Shown: piece by piece, positions 54,401 through 64,000 of the stretch | Numbering within the stretch: position 1 is the stretch's first letter | How the letters are laid out: every line of letters starts with the position of its first letter | Assembly: GCA_038503035.1 (NCBI GenBank) | Contig: JAVSML010025152.1 | Coordinates: 116,633-180,632 of the forward strand | Direction: 5' to 3' | From: Crocodylus rhombifer | Taxonomy: Eukaryota > Chordata > Crocodylia > Crocodylidae | DNA: 64,000 nucleotides | Translations under genes and position numbers: made by a program | Notes under the pieces: model-generated | The model's input: the letters and a program-made list of their open reading frames with translations, nothing else | What the model was told of the DNA's origin: nothing | The model's database searches: none

Positions 54401-57400
54401 TTTTCTGATCTTGCACCCAGCCTTTTGGACATCTTGTGCAGAAGAGATCTGATAGAAGTCAGGTGAGAGAAAGATTTTGCATTAGAGACAAAATCATGGA
54501 GATGTAGGGCTGGAAGGGACCCCAGAGGTCATCTAGTCTAGTGGTTCTATGGTTTTTTTGTACCAAGACCAGTGCCAAAGCACCGAAGTTTGGTGCCCAG
54601 GGCATAGCCCACAACAGCAGCCCACCTTGCCCTGTGCACAGAGCTGGGGGGGCACATGCCTCCCACCATGCTTGCTGGGAGTGCACGCAGCAGCAGGAGC
54701 CACACTTCAGGAACTCTGCCAGCCTGCAAAGGAAAACCCATGGTTTCCTACATTTTTCTTCTTTAAAGGAAAACCCATTTTTTAAGTTTGTTCACAACCC
54801 TTTTGTATATTCTTGTGGCCCACTTTTGGGTCACAACCCATAGGTTGAGAAACGCTGATCTAGTTCAGCCCCCTGCTTGAGACAGGATCATGCCTATCTA
54901 AACCAAACAAATCCATAATCTAACCTTTTTGTAAATCTACCATCAATCCTAACACAAGACAAGACATGCCATCCAAACCTGCAACAGGCAAAGCTGGGAG
55001 CCACGGCAATCAATATCCTGCTTCTATAAAAGGTCGTTAATATACACTCAAGAGATCCCAGGGGGAGGCCATGCCCCCACTGCAGAGAAAAGCAAAAAAC
55101 CCCCAGTTTGACCATAGGGTAAAATTCCTTCCTGAACCCAAATATGGGATTGGTCTGATCCTAAGCAAAGGGGCCAGACCCTTCAGCCAGGAACCTCTGG
55201 CTTTAAGTCCCAGCAGAAGTATTGGCACAGCCCAGTCAAAAACCCCAGGCTTAGCTGCAGACAAGTTGAAGTGTAAGAAATCTTCTGTGCGTCTCATACT
55301 CCTTATTTACTACTTAAATTTTCATTAGGATTGCACAAATACTTGGCAGTGAACAGTTAATGAATTTACCACCCTCTCTGCCCATCCTTGTCTCCTAATG
55401 AAAAGTATTGCCAGTTATTTTGGTGCAGTATTCAGCCTTTGATCGTCTTTTTGGGTAGTTACACAAATCACATGATATTATCACCTTTGCCTAGGCAACA
55501 CGAAGCTTGCAGGTTGGTTTCCTTTGGAAAGAGAAATTAGTAATATAACTTTTTTCTTAGTGACACTTGGTTTATCTATAAATCCTAACACCAGTCCTGG
55601 GTATATAGATGTAGGTAGAATAGATTTGCACCTTTATAGACTAACCAAAGTAGCTTTATCTATCAAAGGCTCTCGTGGGCTGCACCTCACTTCATCAGAC
55701 CAGTGAGCTTCAGCACATGAAACCTTGTGCACTCTCTCCCTCTCTCATATTATATATAGTAGTCAAGTAGATGGCAAAGTAGATTTGTACCTTACAGACC
55801 AACCAAAGTGGGTATGTGTGTACATGTGTGTTTGTAAACACATGCACACACACACACACTTCGGGTTAGTCTGTAAGGTGCAAACTTATCCTGCCTTCTA
55901 CTGCTGAACACAGCAAACTATTTCTCTCTGCTCACAGATGAAGGTGGCCACAGATGACATGCAGCCTAGTCTGGGATCACAGGCCACATTTCTGAGATAC
56001 GTTCTGAAGGAACAGCTCTGCCTAAGAACTGACCCTCAGGTTGGCGAGTAGTGGTCAGCTTCATTGCAGAAGGAGCAGAGTTAGCTGTAGGGCCTATTGG
56101 GAGCCTGAAAATGAAACAGCCTGACCTGGAGTGTTTTGAGGTTAATGCTTTTACTGGTGGCACAGGCCTGGCTGTAAGCCCTCACCTGTGAGGTTCCTTA
56201 ATTCTTCCTGTGCGCTGCTCAAGGAATTCTGGAATCTCTCGTAGTCCTTTTTCACTTCAGTCAGCTCCTTGCCCACTTCTTCTACCAAAAAATGTGTCAG
56301 GTTCCTTATCTCTGTACGAGCAGGCAAAAGGTAGAAAGATGTCACCAGGAGGAAAGGATGGATATTGTATTATGTACTGGCTCAAGATCTTCCTTCTCTG
56401 TTTTGTAGCTGACCCGCTCTCATCCTCATTACTGTCTGTCCCCTTCCCCTCTGTCCTTCCAACTGTCTCCCTGTCCGTCTTCATCCATGCCCTTCTGTTA
56501 AAGTGATGCCTGTCACAACGGTATTAATTAAGCCCTTCTTTTGTCTTTGACTTCCTGAGCTTTCTATACCTGCAGGGATGAAGTTTCACCCTGCTAGCCC
56601 CACAATCAGCTTGCTGGCCCTCTGTTTCTGTGCCATGAGATACTTTTTCCCCATGGATGTGCAAATCTGTAGTAAGGGCATCCTCTTCTTACAGAATCAC
56701 CAGATTCATGCCAGCCCAACCAGGGTCACAGTCCGGTTCATACTTGCACTGAAGGGATTTGACTCCACAGGGCTGTGCATCCCCAGTGTCTGAAGGTAGT
56801 TATAAAGAACATAATTGCCATTTCTTGGGTCAGACCCAGTCTCCTGTGTCACATGGGCAGACAGCAGAAGCTGAAAGGGAGAGTGAACTGGGTCTGACCA
56901 GAATTTTCCACTGTTCCTCTCTCGCTTGCATCTACCAGCTTTTGAGGTCTAGGAAGTTCTGATTTGGAGGCTGTGCCTCTCTGATAGCTACTGATGCCCC
57001 TTTCCTCCAAGAACATGTCCAATCCCTTTGTGAATACAGCTGAACTCTCAGTTTCCACAAGATCGGGTGGCAATGAGGTCCACACTTTAATTACACACTC
57101 TGTGAAAAAAGCTTCCTTTTGGTAGTTTTAAACTTACAGCCTACTAGTTTCATGTTGACCCCTAGTTCTTGTATTGTGAGAGATACTAAATAATAAATCC
57201 CTATTGACTCTTTCTTTCCCATTTAGTATTTTATAAAACTTTATCCTGTCTGCCCTCAATTGTCTCTTTTCTAAACTGAAAAGCTTGGCCTCTGTAGTCT
57301 CTTCTCATATGGAAGTCCTTTCATAGCACTCATCATCCTTGTTGCCTTTCTCTGGACCTTCTGTAGTTCTTCTCTATCCTTTTGGAGGTCTGGGAATCAG

Positions 57401-60400
57401 AACTGGGCAAGTATTCAAGGTGTGGATACTAGGTCTGCATGAAGCTTCAGTCCCTGATTTGATATGGTTGAGATTTGGCCCGATTTGATGGCTGAACCTC
57501 CAAATCCTAAGCAAATCAGGAGACCCTTTAATCTCTCCAGATCAAATCAGAATCCTCAGAATCGATTCGGAGAGATTTGGCAATTTGAAAATAGAGACAG
57601 CTTTAAATGTTTTTTCTACATACCTCTAGGTAGAGGGGTTTGTGAATGCTGTGATACTGGGGCACATGGAGTGTCCCCCAGGTGCTCAGGGGGTCCCCAG
57701 TGCACTCGGCAGCAGACCCAGAAGTGGACCAGAAGCACTTCTGATCCACTTCCGGGTCCGCCAGGGAGTGTGCTGGGCGGCCCCCCCACACTCCCCCAGC
57801 TCACCAACTGGTGCCTCCTGGGTCTGGGGGAGGCACCCAGGGTCCCTCTGCGGCCGAGCGCTGAGCTTGGGGGGCACGGGGGGGAGGGGCCTGGCACACT
57901 TCCCGTTAGACCCAGAAGTGGACTGGAACTACTTCCACCACCAAGCATGTGGAGGGCCCCCCCGCACTCCTGTGGATGCTCCATGCACCTCAGCATCACA
58001 GCGATCGCGAGCTGCACCTGTTACCTCAAGGTATGTAGAACAAACTTTTAAAGCTGTGTCTATGTCCGAATCACTGATTCTCTGAATCAGCATCGAATCT
58101 TCAGATTTGGATTCAGCCAAATTGAATCAGGGACAGTGATCCAAATCAACGAATCGAATCACTGTCCCTGATCTGGGCCAAATTCGAATCTGAATCAAAT
58201 AGGGCCCACTTCACACACCCCTAGTGGATATACCATACATTTATAAAGAGGCATCATGATACTTTCAGTTTTCTTTACAATTCCATTCTTAATAATCCCA
58301 AACATTTTTTTGCCTCCTCTGGTGGCTGCTGAGCCCTGAGTGGGAGTTTTAGATCTCTTTCTTGTGTGGTAACAGCTAATGTAGAGTTCCTCTGGTATGG
58401 TGAGCTTTCAGCACCTCTTGAGAGCCAAACACCTATGCAGAGGCACTTATTAAAATTCAGCCAAGCACCCAAGCATACAGGACATCACATGTAGTAACCG
58501 GGACATTCCTTGTCTGCTGCCATTTTAACCAGTACAATTGGGGTTGAAATGATACCCTCCAGAGCTACAAGCAAGGACTGCTAAAATTTTACCTGGAGGT
58601 CTAACTGGGCCTTTGACTGACTGACTTTCTCTAGAGAAAAGCCCAATGTTGGCTTTGTAATGCATAATCACCAGTAATTACACATATGTGTACCTTTATT
58701 GGGTCTAAGAGACCTCTGCAGCTGCAGGGAAACATTCAATATCCCTGAAGGTCTTGTTGGAGTAGGATTCCACTGTTGGGATATCAGGCTAGGAGTCCCT
58801 GCTCTGACTCTTTGCTATTGTCATACTCTATCTGCAGTTCAACCCAGTCCTGAAAGGTCATACTCTGAATTCTCTCTGAAAGGATGTAAGAGTAATTGTG
58901 GGGTTGTATGGAAAAGTCTTCTCTTACCTGTCTTGCCTAGGTGGGCTAATAAATTCTTCCAGGAATCTGCTTGGATTATCATAACCTTCTGCTTGGTGTC
59001 AGCCAGCTCCTTAGATACTGCAGATACCAGGGGAAAGAGAGCATTATATTGTGTTGATATTTCAAGAAGAGAAATCCCCATCCCAGGGCACAGGGCCTAC
59101 ATAGTTTTCTCTGCTGCCCAATCACAAATTGCATGATATTTGCTGATAGTGTTGAAGTAATGATGTTGCTGTGATGGTCCAGGAAATATGCAAGAATTCT
59201 TGTGGGTGATGTATATCTTATTGGACCAACTGCATGGTTGGGATAGACATAGACAAGCTTTTGGGTATCATAATCCCCTTTCTCAAGTCTTTGGGAGAGA
59301 GACAGACACAGAGGAACAGAATGAATGGTCACCGGAAAAAGATGAAGTGATATATTTCTTCCCATTTCAGTACCTGGCTTGCAATTAATAAGGGTTTAAA
59401 TTCAGATTTTATCAATAAGGTAAATTTTTAGCTTTTCTTATTGCAGCAAAAAGTTTAAAGCATATCGCAAGTGACATGCCAAGGGCTCAAAAACATGGAA
59501 ATAAATCAAATGATTCTAACACTTATTTCTTAAGAATCCGACTGATCTGTGTTGTGATTTTGTATGTTACATTTAACAGTATTGTAGGCCTTACCTATCC
59601 CCAGACCACCTGAGAGAGAAAAACTTACTGCTGTGAATTTGAGTCTCGATTGTCTGGAATTTTTTGGACATGGTGGAATCTAAAAGGGAAGAGAGAAAGA
59701 GGAGATTACATTTTTAACAAAAACACCTGCACTTAGAGTATACTGGGTCACAGCTTTGTATTCGGGGGAATGTAGAACATATGGAACAATGGCAGCCTTT
59801 TGTAAGGTTTTAATTATTTTATTACTACTACTACTACTATTAATGCTTCATATAATTATAGTGCTTAGAGACCCAAATGAGTTTGGGACGTCTCTAAGCT
59901 TGGTATTGGCCAAAACTCAGACCCCAAGTAAGACTGGCATCCTACTGTGTTGTTTTTTCACAGGCACCATGATGGATTCTAGTTGTGCCAAATGCTATGC
60001 AGACCCATAAAGTCATAGATTTAGGAGATTTCTGTGCTCTCTGGGGCCGGCAACACAAAGCCCATCTATTGGGCCGGTGGAAATCCACCAGCACACTTTC
60101 CTGGGCAAGATAGAAACTCATAAGAATTTCCAGGCCAAAGGAATGGAGTAGCCCAGTAGTCCAGTGCCCTATGTCAAACAGTAACAAGTAATATATGTTT
60201 TAGAGAAAGGGTGTTAGAAACAATGTAGAGTGATCCATCCCCTTCCATACGTTCCCAGTCACCATGAGGAGGTCGCATCCCTAACTGTTGCATTTAATAG
60301 ACCCTGATGGAGCTCTCCTCCATAAGCTAGATCTTTTTTTTTAATTTGATTATACTTTTAACCTTCACTGATGTCCTACAGCAATGACAGTGGCATGTTA

Positions 60401-62897
60401 ATTGTGCATTTGGAAAAAAAAAAGTCTTTATTTTGTGTCTTCAACATGCTGCTTGATGGGTTCATTGCCTGGTCCCCAGTTCTTGTGTTGTAAGACATAG
60501 TGAAACAGTTCACCTTACCCACACCATTTATGAGTTTATAGGCTGCTATCGCATCCTTCCTCAGTTATCTCTTTTTTTACCAGATTGAAGAGATCTGTCC
60601 TTTTTAGTTCCCCCTACCAAAATCGTTCCATACCATATAATCATCTCAGTTCCTCCCCCCTTGGTAATTTTCCTAATTCTGTTATCTCCTTTTTGGGATA
60701 GAGTGGCAAGATCTACCAATAGTTTTGAAAAGCTGAGTGCACCCTGAATGTATATAGTGCATAATGATATTTTATGTTTTGTTTTCAGTTCCTTTCATCA
60801 TGATTCTTTTTTGCTGTTTTGAGTGGTGCTGTCCCTAGTTCCAGTATTTTAAAAGAACATGTAATGTTTCAAATGTTTCTTGAGTGGTAACAGCATGTTC
60901 AGGGCCTATCAGTAATTAGATCTGCTTAGGATCTATAAGAAGGCAGTAAGACATCTCTTACCTATGGAGTTCCAGAGATCAGATAGATTTTTCTTAGCAT
61001 CCGCTTCTACCCTCATAAGCTGTGGGTGTGTCTCACTCAGTTCTTCAGACACTAAAATGACAGGAAAGAGAGTACTGTGTTGTGTTCTGTACTGGCAAGA
61101 AGAGATTTCCCTACCTGAGGTCCCAGGGCCTACATTATCATTCCCTCCTATTTTATGACAAGTGTTGGGATAGTTGGTGTGAGTTGTTAAGCCTCTGTTC
61201 TTGGCTTTTTCTAACTTAGGGGAGAAACTCAGCCTACATTAAATAGGTACATTTCTATATCTGCTGGCTGCAGAAAGAAGGTTAAACTGTGGCATGAGTG
61301 AGATGCTAAGTGCTCAGAAACACAGAAAAGAATAAAATAAATCTAGTGCTTATTTCTTAAGCCATGCTGGCCTGAGTCATGATTTTGAACATTGCTATCA
61401 ACAGTATTGTAGGCTTAGCTTACCCCAGATCTCTTGAAGAGAAGTAAAGAACATACCATTGAAAAGCTGATTGTTGATTGTCTTGAGTTCTTTTGCCATC
61501 TTGGAATCTAAAAAAGGAAATGGAAGGGTGGGGGGATTCCATTTTTAACAACTCCCACCAGTCCCTGTGGCTGTTCTTCACTGGATCACAGTCTTTTGTT
61601 CAAAGCTGTGAGTCTTAGGTCCTTGCTACACATTACACACTTCACACAATTAACTGGTCAATCATGCAATAAATTAAGATCAGCCACATGTGCAAAGTAA
61701 TTATCACACCATAAGAATGTCCATTCAGCTATAACAAGTGACAAACAGCTACCGAGTTAGTGCTTGAAAATGTGGAACAACTTTATGGCTAGTTTCTCTC
61801 CAGCTGTAATTTGAACATGTGGCAGAACCTTTTTGTAAGGTCATCAACTTTGTTGCAATTAATATTTCATATTCATGTAGTGCCCAGAAGACCTAACTGA
61901 GATCAGGGCCACATCTACTTGGTTCTGCCCAGTCCCCAGCTATGACTGGTATCCTTTTGCACTGTCATCTGCACAGGCACAAAGTGAGATGGGTCCTCAT
62001 TGTGCCAAATGGCACTTAATGAGAGACAGCCCCTGCCTCATGAAATTTATGATCTAAATAGAAAAGAAGCAATACTCTGTGCAGATCACAGATAATTCAA
62101 GAGGTTGGGTGTCCCCTAGAGTTGTATAATGCACACTGGTATTTTCAGTTTGGTTTAAATTCATTTCCTACTGATTTTATTTGTCTTTTTGAATAACACT
62201 GCTCTTGTTGCCAGGTTTGTTTGGTTTTTTATTTAAATGCTCTACAGTGTTACCTAGATGTTTTGTTTCTTTTAGGAGCAGCAATCGGAATTCTAGGAAA
62301 AATATCTACTTAGGTTCTATTAAAACAGAACTGGGAAAGCTCTCACCTATTACATCCCGGAGATCAGATAAATCTTGCTTGGAATCCTCCTGGATCTTCC
62401 TAAGCCTCAGCTTTGTATTACTCAGCTCCTCAGTCACTGCAAATGACAGGGAAAAGACAGCATTGTGCTGTGTTTGGGCTGTCAAGAAGGGATTTCTTCA
62501 ACTCGGGTCACAAAGCCTGCATGCCTGCCAATCCATGCTATATTATCACAAATTGCATTATTATATATGCTGCATTTTTTTCAGCTTCGGTTCCTGACTT
62601 TCTCTGAATAGGAGAGAAGTTTGTGTTCCATTAAAACATTAGATTTCTTGCCCTCCTAGTTGCAGCGTTAAAGTACATCCCAAGTGTAATGGCAAGGGAA
62701 CAGTAACATGGAAATGAGTAAAATGAACCTAGCATTTATTTCTTAAAAATCCCAGTGGTCCGAGTCATCATTTTGGATATCGCTGTTAGCAATATTGTAG
62801 GCTCTGCTTCCTACCAGATGTCTTGAGAGACAAGTGAAGAACGTACCATTAACAAGCTGATTGTCGATTGTCTGGAGTTCTGTGGACAGCTTGGAAT
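48278..62897 (-). CDS. Gene B: CD209/CLEC4-like C-type lectin, 5' end outside window
   Basis: Ten exons are visible (62897-62847, 62436-62347, 61507-61457, 61051-60962, 59679-59629, 59017-58928, 56311-56186, 54448-54297, 49845-49736, 48422-48278). All neck junctions are phase 1, and the frame is open throughout. The lectin domain parallels gene A: RCPKGW, WLGLSD, EPND with a following acidic residue, RWNDVTC and a C-terminal KC, which again indicates Ca2+-dependent mannose-type binding. The neck holds three 51+90-bp exon modules and the shared 126-bp exon, giving at least 183 residues, much longer than in gene A. NLT and NLS sequons are present. The membrane and tail exons must lie beyond 64000. 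The role is probably a long-stalked oligomeric surface lectin (inference). Confidence 0.87.
48770..48900 (-). repeat. MIR-like fragment in gene B intron
   Basis: GTAGAAACAAAAGGACAGAT and GCTGGCCATGGAACCCAGGT on the plus strand are reverse MIR. Counterpart of 16730-16860. Confidence 0.55.
49340..49540 (-). mobile_element. CR1 ORF2 fragment
   Basis: CCTCATATGGAAGATCCTCC, GTTGCCCTTGTCTGGACC and GACCAGAACTGGGCAAAAG are the reverse of the CR1 'YCVQFWAP / KLERVQRR' region. Confidence 0.75.
49736..49845 (-). CDS. Gene B exon (lectin domain part 2)
   Basis: This 110-bp exon encodes [19 protein letters not shown] and [13 protein letters not shown]. Donor GTAAGT, phase 2. Confidence 0.93.
49904..51475. 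mobile_element. CpG-rich insertion in gene B, absent from gene A
   Basis: Between the second lectin exon and the conserved intron sequence, gene B has about 1.57 kb that gene A lacks. The first half (49985-50300) is rich in CG dinucleotides, and the block starts TGTGAGAGAGCCCC. It could be an LTR with leader sequence or another transposon. The second part, from about 51000, differs in composition (G-rich tracts near 51090 and 51190) and may be a separate insertion. Long open frames here follow GC content and I do not call them genes. Confidence 0.55.
52110..52985. mobile_element. Composite insertion with LINE-like tail in gene B
   Basis: The outer part ends GGGGGGAATGGCAGTATATAAATT, similar to the 3' tails of L2-type reptile LINEs. 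Inside it, 52160-52850 is C-rich and ends in a CAGA repeat (about 52827-52841). The matching part of gene A (near 19730) has none of it. Confidence 0.45.
53287..53314. repeat. (GATA)n microsatellite
   Basis: Seven uninterrupted GATA units. Confidence 0.97.
53597..53838. mobile_element. MITE-like sequence ending in a long hairpin
   Basis: The left end GGGGGCATCTACACCAGACA resembles the 26967 element. Bases 53747-53838 form a nearly perfect inverted repeat with arms of about 40 bases (GGGGCTGGCTGGGGCATGAG... against its complement). The right end of the element is not defined. Confidence 0.6.
54297..54448 (-). CDS. Gene B exon (lectin domain part 1)
   Basis: This 152-bp exon encodes [30 protein letters not shown] and [12 protein letters not shown]. 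Phase 1 in, phase 0 out, as in gene A. Confidence 0.93.
54494..55305 (-). mobile_element. CR1 3' end, split by a hAT
   Basis: On the plus strand, GGGCTGGAAGGGACCCCAG and GTCATCTAGT, then after the inserted hAT TTCAGCCCCCTGCTTGAGAC and further CR1 3' untranslated sequence. Present only in gene B. Confidence 0.85.
54539..54857. mobile_element. Non-autonomous hAT (Charlie-like ends) inside CR1
   Basis: Ends TAGTGGTTCTATGG and, reversed, CAGCGTTTCTCAACC. Flanked by ATCTAGTC (54531-54538) and ATCTAGTT (54858-54865). 319 bp, non-coding. Confidence 0.85.
55640..55925. repeat. Foldback repeat
   Basis: ACCTTACAGACCAACCAAAG (near 55790) faces its inverted counterpart TTCGGGTTAGTCTGTAAGGT (near 55860). 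TG/CA repeats form the loop. A related unit is at 55630-55660. Confidence 0.6.
56186..56311 (-). CDS. Gene B exon (membrane-distal neck)
   Basis: This 126-bp exon encodes [20 protein letters not shown], then [19 protein letters not shown]. It is heptad-like with two N-L-T sequons. Confidence 0.9.
56955..58440 (-). mobile_element. CR1-like LINE fragment split by a hAT at 57430-58223
   Basis: The plus strand carries the usual reversed CR1 ORF2 words (CTTCTCATATGGAAGTCC, GTTGCCTTTCTCTGGACC, GAATCAGAACTGGGCAAG). They stop at 57429 and continue from 58224. The corresponding intron of gene A lacks this block. Confidence 0.75.
57430..58223. mobile_element. Foldback hAT in gene B
   Basis: 8-bp duplication GTGGATAC (57422-57429) and GTGGATAT (58224-58231). 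Ends TAGGTCTGCATGAAGC and, reversed, TAGGGGTGTGTGAAGT. Both arms are inverted copies of each other over roughly 150 bases (for example CTACATACCTC near 57620 against GAGGTATGTAG-like sequence near 58030), with a GC-rich centre. Non-coding. Confidence 0.85.
58928..59017 (-). CDS. Gene B neck exon, 90-bp type, copy 3
   Basis: Encodes [17 protein letters not shown] then [11 protein letters not shown]. Nearest the lectin domain of the three 90-bp copies visible. Confidence 0.88.
59629..59679 (-). CDS. Gene B neck exon, 51-bp type, copy 3
   Basis: Encodes [16 protein letters not shown]; acceptor TTTTAG, donor GTAAGT, phase 1. Confidence 0.85.
60430..60760 (-). mobile_element. CR1-like fragment in the neck intron
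   Basis: CCAGTTCTTGTGTTGTAAGA, the block TTTACCAGATTGAAGAGATC and following sequence are reversed CR1. Its start recurs at about 63960, in the next duplicated module. Confidence 0.6.
60962..61051 (-). CDS. Gene B neck exon, 90-bp type, copy 2
   Basis: Encodes [17 protein letters not shown] then [11 protein letters not shown], with an N-L-S sequon. Confidence 0.88.
61457..61507 (-). CDS. Gene B neck exon, 51-bp type, copy 2
   Basis: Encodes [17 protein letters not shown]; acceptor TTTTAG, donor GTATGT. Confidence 0.87.
61623..61835. repeat. MITE copy matching the left-edge repeat
   Basis: In reverse it matches bases 100-360 (for example CAAGCACTAACTC.GTAGCTG and GTGATAATTACTTTGCA). Confidence 0.7.
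61860..62070 (-). repeat. MIR-like SINE, sauropsid 3' part
   Basis: GTAGTGCCCAGAAGACC, ATTGTGCCAAATGGCACTT and GAGACAGCCCCTGCCTCATG. Related copies occur at about 59860-60130 and 63070-63300 in neighbouring neck introns. Confidence 0.6.
62347..62436 (-). CDS. Gene B neck exon, 90-bp type, copy 1
   Basis: Encodes [17 protein letters not shown] then [11 protein letters not shown]; acceptor TTTGCAG, donor GTGAGA. Confidence 0.88.
62847..62897 (-). CDS. Gene B neck exon, 51-bp type, copy 1
   Basis: Encodes [17 protein letters not shown]; acceptor TTTTAG, donor GTACGT. Most 5' exon seen in the window. Confidence 0.87.
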
Positions 62898-63385
62898 CTA
62901 AAAGAGACATAAGAGAATGAGGAGGTTCCATTTTCACCAGCCCCCCGACCCTTACAACTGCTCATAGCATTCACTGGGTTACAGTCTTTTGTGCTGTGGG
63001 GTGTGAAACTTGGGGAGTAATGGCAACTTTTTATGAGATGGTGGTGGTGGTGTTTGTTGGTGTTACTTGCTTTGTATTATTGTGGTGCCCAACTAGGAAT
63101 GTATCCTACTAATGCTAATTTTCTGCTCAGACACAAACTGAGATGTGTCTCCTAAATTTCAGTCCTGTACTTTCTTCTGAAATCTAGAAGATCTCAATTC
63201 TGTGCTCTCTGGGACCAGCTATGCAAACAATTGACTGATCTAATAGGAATTCCCCAATGCTTATTCTTTGGCAAGATAAAAACTTGCAATCATTTCCAGA
63301 ATGGGTCAGGCCAAAGGTCTGAGTAACCTGAGTAGTCGCTGAGTAACCTGTGTCCAACTGTTGCAAGTATTGGATGATTTAGAGA

Positions 63386-63679
63386 AGTGGCTCTTAACCT
63401 TTGTAGACTCAAGGCAACCTTCGGAAATGTCAGCTCTGAGCTATCGTGCTCTTTTTTTTTTTTACTATGAAAAATATTACAGCAATTCCTGTGATGCAAA
63501 GAACTCAGAAAAACCACAGCAGATCAGAATGTCTCCAACACTGTGAATTCCTGTGTGAAAATTCTGGATTGATCTTGTGAATTGTGTTTGCATGCCTAAC
63601 AGTGCTAGCACCTTGTGGCAGCCTTGAGAGGATCTCAAGGCACCCTACGGTGCTATGCCATCCTGCTTGAGAATCACTG
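63386..63679. mobile_element. hAT-like MITE in the neck intron
   Basis: Left AGTGGCTCTTAACC and right TGCTTGAGAATCACTG are hAT-type inverted ends. The duplicated module at about 60210 (GTTTTAGAGAAAGGG) lacks it. Flanking duplication unclear. Confidence 0.65.
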
Positions 63680-63699
63680 AGAGACAGAGAAAGAGTACC

Positions 63700-64000
63700 A
63701 AAAAATAAGGGAGAGTGATCCAGCTCCTCATACTCTTCCAGTCATCACAAGGAGGTTACAATCCTAACTGTTGTGCTTAATAGCTCCTGACGGATCCTTT
63801 CTCCATAAATTGTGTCTGATCTCTCTTATGAACACGGCTATACTTTTGGCTGCTTCAGTGTCCCGTAGCAATGACAGCAGCATGTTAATTGTGCATTGTG
63901 TTAAAAAATAACTTGCTTTTGTTTTGTTTTAAACAACTGGATGAATTCATTAGGTGATGCCTAGTTCTTGTGTTATATATACAACATAGCAAATAGTTTT
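63700..64000. repeat. Start of another copy of the neck-exon intron module
   Basis: 63715-64000 matches 60223-60510 almost end to end (GAGTGATCCA...CCAGTCA, CAATGACAG.AGCATGTTAATTGTGCAT, CCTAGTTCTTGTGTT). Confidence 0.8.

Noticed and set aside
57464..58085. Frames of 130-195 codons
   Set aside because: They are contained in the foldback hAT at 57430-58223 and appear on both strands because the element is palindromic.
1..64000. CRISPR arrays, bacterial operons or integrons
   Set aside because: No regularly spaced repeats with unique spacers. Intron-containing genes and vertebrate transposons exclude a prokaryotic source.

Overview
The window is vertebrate genomic DNA. The genes have introns, many CR1 (chicken-repeat-type) LINEs and reverse-oriented MIR-like SINEs are present, and there are foldback hAT elements with 8-bp target duplications, a Ty3/Gypsy element and a gamma-type endogenous retrovirus. 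That mix, with CR1 dominant and no recognisable L1 or Alu, points to a sauropsid, most likely a crocodilian or turtle (inference from repeat content).

The host genes are a tandem cluster of type II C-type lectins on the minus strand, of the CD209 / CLEC4 / FCER2 kind. Gene A (42357 down to 16167) can be read completely: nine exons, all splice phases agree, 308 residues (26-residue cytoplasmic tail, one membrane span, a neck built from small exons, and a long-form lectin domain with a mannose-type EPN motif and WND). Gene B (62897 down to 48278) has the same 3' half, but its neck is longer, with three copies of a 51-bp + 90-bp exon module. Its membrane and first exons lie beyond the right edge. 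A third copy is reduced to a dead first exon with a conserved TATA box at 14.74-14.86 kb.

Layout. 1-3 kb: foldback repeats. 3-11.4 kb: a CR1 split by a Gypsy element that has a PNMA-like gag, a tRNA-Gly-like sequence in its LTR, a 669-bp insertion with a 30-bp duplication, and a deletion joining integrase to LTR. 11.7-13.1 kb: more CR1 and a possible solo LTR. 14.2-15.7 kb: dead exon 1 and MIR. 16.2-42.4 kb: gene A, with intronic insertions including a hAT (18.2-19.2 kb), a nearly full-length CR1 with ORF1 and ORF2 (20.9-25.7 kb) and, in intron 1, a foldback hAT (31.7-42.1 kb) that itself carries a complete-length but defective retrovirus (33.4-41.7 kb). 42.4-47.5 kb: intergenic. 48.3-64 kb: gene B, with its own set of insertions.

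Genes A and B share MIR copies at matching positions but differ in most CR1 and hAT insertions. The gene duplication is therefore older than most of the transposon load, and each copy gives an empty-site control for insertions in the other.
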